Below, one piece after another: positions 60,917 through 64,000 of a DNA stretch of 64,000 nt (position 1 is the first letter of the stretch; each line of letters begins with the position of its first letter). Source of the stretch: Brevundimonas sp. AJA228-03. Lineage in GTDB: Bacteria; Pseudomonadota; Alphaproteobacteria; Caulobacterales; Caulobacteraceae. The notes under the pieces are model-generated. The model did no database searches and had not been told where the DNA came from. It saw nothing but the letters and a program-made list of their open reading frames with translations. The stretch spans positions 682,001 to 746,000 of the forward strand of contig NZ_CP059297.1 in NCBI RefSeq assembly GCF_017795885.1, written 5' to 3'. The translations under genes were made by a program, and so were the position numbers.

Positions 60917-62452
60917 TCAATGCAAACTTGTCTCCCTATGATCTCGAAACAGACCAATACCGGGAGGGTCAACCTCCGAATGTGTTCGAGCCGTCCGACC
61001 TTCGAGCGGGACATCCCGTAACCGAGCCCCGATTACGTTTATCGCACATAGACAACGGTGTACGGGGTTCACGAACGCTGGATTGCCGGACAGGTCGCCG
61101 AAAACTTCAGTCATTGCGAGGAGCCTAGACTGGTCAACTCCACCCGTCTTCGCGAGCGATCTCAGCTCGTCGGCTAACGGGTGACGAAGGGCCAGCGCAT
61201 CGTCATCGAGCAGAGCCAGTCGACGGATCCAGGCCGCGACGGCGAGAGCTAGACGTCTGATCGGCCGGCCCGCGGCCAGCCTGTCCCGGATCGGATCCAG
61301 CAGCAGATTTATTGAGGCGTCCGTATTGATTCGTTCGACGGTGTCCCGAAGTGTTCGGTTGGAAAAACGAGTGACCAGTTGGTCCTGATACGTGGGCAGA
61401 TCGACCGGCAGGTCCGCAGGCAGGGTCGGCGAGAGTTCCTTTTCCATCAGGGCGCGGATGTAGCGCGCCAGGCGCGGGTCGCGCATGGCCTCGGCCACCA
61501 TGCGATGACCCCGCAGCCAGCCCAGTGAGGCCAGGGCCAGATGGCTTGCGTTCAGCAGGCGCAGCTTCATCTGCTCGAACGGCGCGACGTCTGCGGTGAA
61601 CTGGACGCCCACGTCCTCCCAGTCCGGCCGACCGTCCGCGAAATCGTCCTCGACCACCCATTGGGAATAGGGCTCGCAGATGATCGGCCAAGCGTCGATC
61701 AGTCCCCATTTCTGGTCCATTTTGGCGATGTCGTCCTGGGCGGTGACGGGGGTGATCCGGTCCACCATGGTCGCAGGGAAACGCGCGTGCTCGGCGATCC
61801 AGTCGCCAAGTCCGGCATCGACCCGACCGGCGAACTCCAGCACGGCAGCCCGGAGCAGGCCGCCATTACCGGGCAGGTTATCGCAGCTCAGCGCGGTGAA
61901 GGCCGGACGGCCGGCGTCCCTTCGGCGTCGGCAGGCTTCGACCAGCAGTCCGATAACGCTGTCCGGGCGCCGGGGACAGGCAAGGTCCGATACGATCAGG
62001 GGGTTGGCGTGGTCCAGGCACCGCGTGGCGGCATCCAGACAGTAGCCGTTCTCGCTGACGGTCAGGCTGACGATGCGGATACCCGGCCTGTCGATGGCGT
62101 CGAGGATGGCCTCGGTATCTCCCGGCGCTACGATCTCGACGATCGACCCCACGACCTGGGCCGTCGCATTGTCATCGTCGCGCTCGACCAGGGTGTAGAG
62201 CCAGTCTTGGGGAGCCAGGGCGTCACGTACGCGGGCGTCGAAGGGTGTCAGACCCGCGCCGATGATGCCCCAATCCATTGCCTGGCCACGGGCCATCAGG
62301 GCGTGGACATAGCGGGCCATGTGGGCGCGGTGAAAGGCACCCGGCCCGAGGTGGACAATGCCGGCCGTGATCTGCGACGGATCGTAGGTCAGTCCCGCTA
62401 CCCCGTCCGGCAGACGATCCAGCGTCGCGCGACATTGCCTTGGGGAGGTCAC
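60917..62452 (-). CDS. Mannitol dehydrogenase family reductase with altered C-terminus
   Basis: A 511-residue polyol/hexuronate dehydrogenase of the mannitol dehydrogenase family, which includes fructuronate reductase. The N-terminal NAD site is GIVHLGPGAFHRAHMARYV, and the catalytic K-x4-N-x2-H lies in KLRLLNASHLALASLG. The family alignment seems to end near GDLSGNPAFV; the last 40 or so residues do not look like a family C-terminus. They abut the integrase remnant, so the 3' end was probably replaced by the island event. GTG 62452 overlaps the MFS stop. Confidence 0.85.
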   Translation of the reverse strand: MTSPRQCRATLDRLPDGVAGLTYDPSQITAGIVHLGPGAFHRAHMARYVHALMARGQAMDWGIIGAGLTPFDARVRDALAPQDWLYTLVERDDDNATAQVVGSIVEIVAPGDTEAILDAIDRPGIRIVSLTVSENGYCLDAATRCLDHANPLIVSDLACPRRPDSVIGLLVEACRRRRDAGRPAFTALSCDNLPGNGGLLRAAVLEFAGRVDAGLGDWIAEHARFPATMVDRITPVTAQDDIAKMDQKWGLIDAWPIICEPYSQWVVEDDFADGRPDWEDVGVQFTADVAPFEQMKLRLLNASHLALASLGWLRGHRMVAEAMRDPRLARYIRALMEKELSPTLPADLPVDLPTYQDQLVTRFSNRTLRDTVERINTDASINLLLDPIRDRLAAGRPIRRLALAVAAWIRRLALLDDDALALRHPLADELRSLAKTGGVDQSRLLAMTEVFGDLSGNPAFVNPVHRCLCAINVIGARLRDVPLEGRTARTHSEVDPPGIGLFRDHRETSLH

Positions 62453-63759
62453 GTCCGCTTTGGGGCCGCCCTTGCTGCCAGGGCGAAGGCAATCAACGAC
62501 AGGATGCTGGACACCAGGCCGACCGCCGCCAGAGACGGTGCTAGTGCGTCCTCTCCGCCGATGCGCTCGCTGATCACCGTCACCAGAGTCGGGGCCACGC
62601 CGAATCCGATGAACGATCCGACGACCACGAACGAGCCCAGGCACAGCGCGCGGAACTGGTTGGGAACCAGCACCGCGATTGCCGTCGCCGTAATCAAACC
62701 CGTCGCCGTTCCCGCCAACAGCAGGGCGGTCAGCAGGACGGCGAACCCGGGTACGCCGGGCATAAGTGGGAAAAGGGCGGCGGGCACGCCGATGGCGGAG
62801 GCGACCACCGCGCTGATCAACAGGCCCCTGCCGCCGCCACGTTTCAGACCCGCGTCGGCGGCGATACCGCCGGCGATCGTGCCGATAAGGCCCGAGCCCA
62901 AAAGCACCAGTCCCATCCAGCCGCCGAATTCGGCCGGCTGCAGGCCATAGGTCCGCATCAGAACGGGCGTGGCCCAGATGCTGGCCGAGGCGTCAGCCAT
63001 GATGACGGTGATCTGGCCCACGAAAAGCGGGGCCAGAAGGCTGCGCCGCTCCCACAAGGCCTGCATGGAAGCCCGAAAGCCCGCGCCCGCGCTGGCCACC
63101 TCCCGTCGGACGGGTTCGCGCAGCATAAACAGCGGCAGCACCAGCAGGGCGCTGGCGCCCGCGAAGATCAGTTGGGTGGCGCGCCAGGCGGCCATGCCGA
63201 AAAGCGGCTCGGTCCGCGCTGACAGGATGCCGAACAGGGCGCCGCCCAGGGCGAAGGCCAGGGCGATGCCGAAGACCTTGCCCATGGAGAGCAACAGCAG
63301 CGACCGTCCACGCTGGTCCGGCGGGCAGAGGTCTGCGGCGATGGAGATTGCTACGGGCAGGACGACAGTCAGCCCCAGAGCCGACAGCATTCGCGCTGCG
63401 AACAGCAGTTCGAACGATGGGGCGAAGGCGCTAGCGGCCGCGCCCACGCTCCACAGGACCGCCAGCAGCAGCATCATTCGGACACGGTTGCTGTGGTCCG
63501 CCATCCATCCGATCGGGATCGACAGAAGGGCGGCAGGGATGGCGACCGCCATGCCCTGCACCAGACCCATCTGCAGGTCGGTCATGGCGAGGTCTGTTCG
63601 GGCGAACTCCTGCACGGGACCGAATGCCGCCTGGACCGCACATCCCGCTGCGATGCTCAGCGACAGGATTGTCAGCGTCATGCCGACGCCTTGCGGACGG
63701 GCCGCAGGGACTACCGGCCGGGGTGGGAGCAGGGTGTCGACGGCGGACGGATCATACAT
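62449..63759 (-). CDS. Major facilitator superfamily transporter
   Basis: A 436-residue transporter with about 12 transmembrane helices. The loop 2-3 motif reads GWMADHSNRVRMML, and the first half has VLPVAISIAADLCPPDQRGRSLL. Together with the reductase and the GntR regulator it suggests uptake of a sugar acid or polyol. Its start overlaps the GntR stop by 8 bp and its stop overlaps the reductase start by 4 bp, so the three genes form one operon. Confidence 0.88.
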   Translation of the reverse strand: MYDPSAVDTLLPPRPVVPAARPQGVGMTLTILSLSIAAGCAVQAAFGPVQEFARTDLAMTDLQMGLVQGMAVAIPAALLSIPIGWMADHSNRVRMMLLLAVLWSVGAAASAFAPSFELLFAARMLSALGLTVVLPVAISIAADLCPPDQRGRSLLLLSMGKVFGIALAFALGGALFGILSARTEPLFGMAAWRATQLIFAGASALLVLPLFMLREPVRREVASAGAGFRASMQALWERRSLLAPLFVGQITVIMADASASIWATPVLMRTYGLQPAEFGGWMGLVLLGSGLIGTIAGGIAADAGLKRGGGRGLLISAVVASAIGVPAALFPLMPGVPGFAVLLTALLLAGTATGLITATAIAVLVPNQFRALCLGSFVVVGSFIGFGVAPTLVTVISERIGGEDALAPSLAAVGLVSSILSLIAFALAARAAPKRT

Positions 63760-64000
63760 GGGCCGGCTCCGGGTTCGCGAGGCCGCGCAGGATGTCCCCG
63801 ATCGAGGCGTCGAAGTGGGCGTCCATCGCCTGGACGGCGGCGTCGGCGTCGCGATCCATGATGGCCCGGGCCAGGGTGCGGTGTCGCTCCAGCGTCGCCG
63901 CGCGGTCCTCGGGGCCTTCGCGGGTCTTCCAGGCCGCGGGCACGGCCTCCTGCATCAACGGTGCGAAGGAGGCGACGATCTGGACGAACAGGGCGTTTTG
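63752..64000 (-). CDS. GntR/FCD family regulator, C-terminal part
   Basis: The gene runs off the right edge; 82 residues are visible. The FCD effector domain of the FadR group is recognisable from LERHRTLARAIMDRDADAAVQAMDAHFDASIGDIL in parts, the usual end of such regulators. Members often sense hexuronates or their breakdown products. Its stop overlaps the MFS start, supporting a local regulatory role. Confidence 0.82.
   Translation of the reverse strand, partial: QNALFVQIVASFAPLMQEAVPAAWKTREGPEDRAATLERHRTLARAIMDRDADAAVQAMDAHFDASIGDILRGLANPEPAHV

Noticed and set aside
52364..61020. Flanking direct repeats as attL/attR of the island
   Set aside because: No shared stretch of useful length was found by eye between the two borders; the integrase end is decayed, so the site may be lost.

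Overview
The window is GC-rich, densely packed chromosomal DNA. Gene content points to an alphaproteobacterium of the Caulobacterales, most like Brevundimonas (inference; no search was run). The clues are an SOS-boxed mmcB, a RegBA/SenC redox module, FabA/FabB/FabI, a DnaX with a Gly-rich linker, a large TonB-dependent receptor, an Ala/Glu-tailed ribosomal protein S16, and frequent GTG starts with 4-bp stop/start overlaps.

Layout. 1-8.8 kb: a possible gene fragment, a Bax-inhibitor-like membrane protein, thpR, a GNAT acetyltransferase, a lipocalin, mmcB, the regB-regA two-component system divergent from sco/senC, an intracellular PHB depolymerase, a YgjP-like metallopeptidase and an MGMT-family protein. 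8.8-20.4 kb: a class A penicillin-binding protein, a methyltransferase/hydrolase pair, a Rieske oxygenase, a TetR regulator, a Kef-type antiporter, an M13 peptidase and a pentapeptide-repeat protein. 20.4-30.6 kb: Hsp20, two related methyltransferase-fold proteins with export signals, a lysophospholipase-like hydrolase, hisN, an XRE regulator, a GlsB-type protein, a 2-hydroxyacid dehydrogenase, an SH3 protein, fabA-fabB-fabI and a DUF1508 protein. 30.5-40.7 kb: ffh-rpsP-rimM, a hicAB toxin-antitoxin module, ppc, recR-ybaB, a nitroreductase and dnaX.

41-52.4 kb is accessory. A CapA-like lipoprotein is divergent from a compact operon of TonB-dependent receptor, AbgT transporter, CocE/NonD hydrolase and LysR regulator. 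This looks like a dedicated uptake-and-hydrolysis pathway for an amide- or ester-linked compound. A subtilisin-like autotransporter follows.

52.7-60.9 kb is a defence-type island and the most interesting part. On the minus strand, in transcription order, it holds a frameshifted small ORF, an MmeI-like N6-adenine DNA methyltransferase without a visible nuclease motif, a class II Fic protein, an SF2 DExH helicase and a GIY-YIG (T5orf172-like) nuclease. The last three overlap at their stop/start codons. A repeated GTTTCTGACATA-like motif surrounds the fic start. A decayed integrase C-terminus and a mannitol-dehydrogenase-family gene with a foreign-looking tail mark the right edge. I read the genes as a candidate restriction system with cleavage, translocation and modification on separate proteins, possibly with Fic as regulator or fail-safe effector.

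60.9-64 kb: a sugar-acid catabolic operon (GntR/FCD regulator, MFS transporter, mannitol-dehydrogenase-family reductase). No tRNA, rRNA, CRISPR array or intact insertion sequence was recognised. Intergenic palindromes are frequent and fall into two classes: tandem heptamers in inverted arrangement, and CCCTCTCCC/GGGAGAGGG hairpins.
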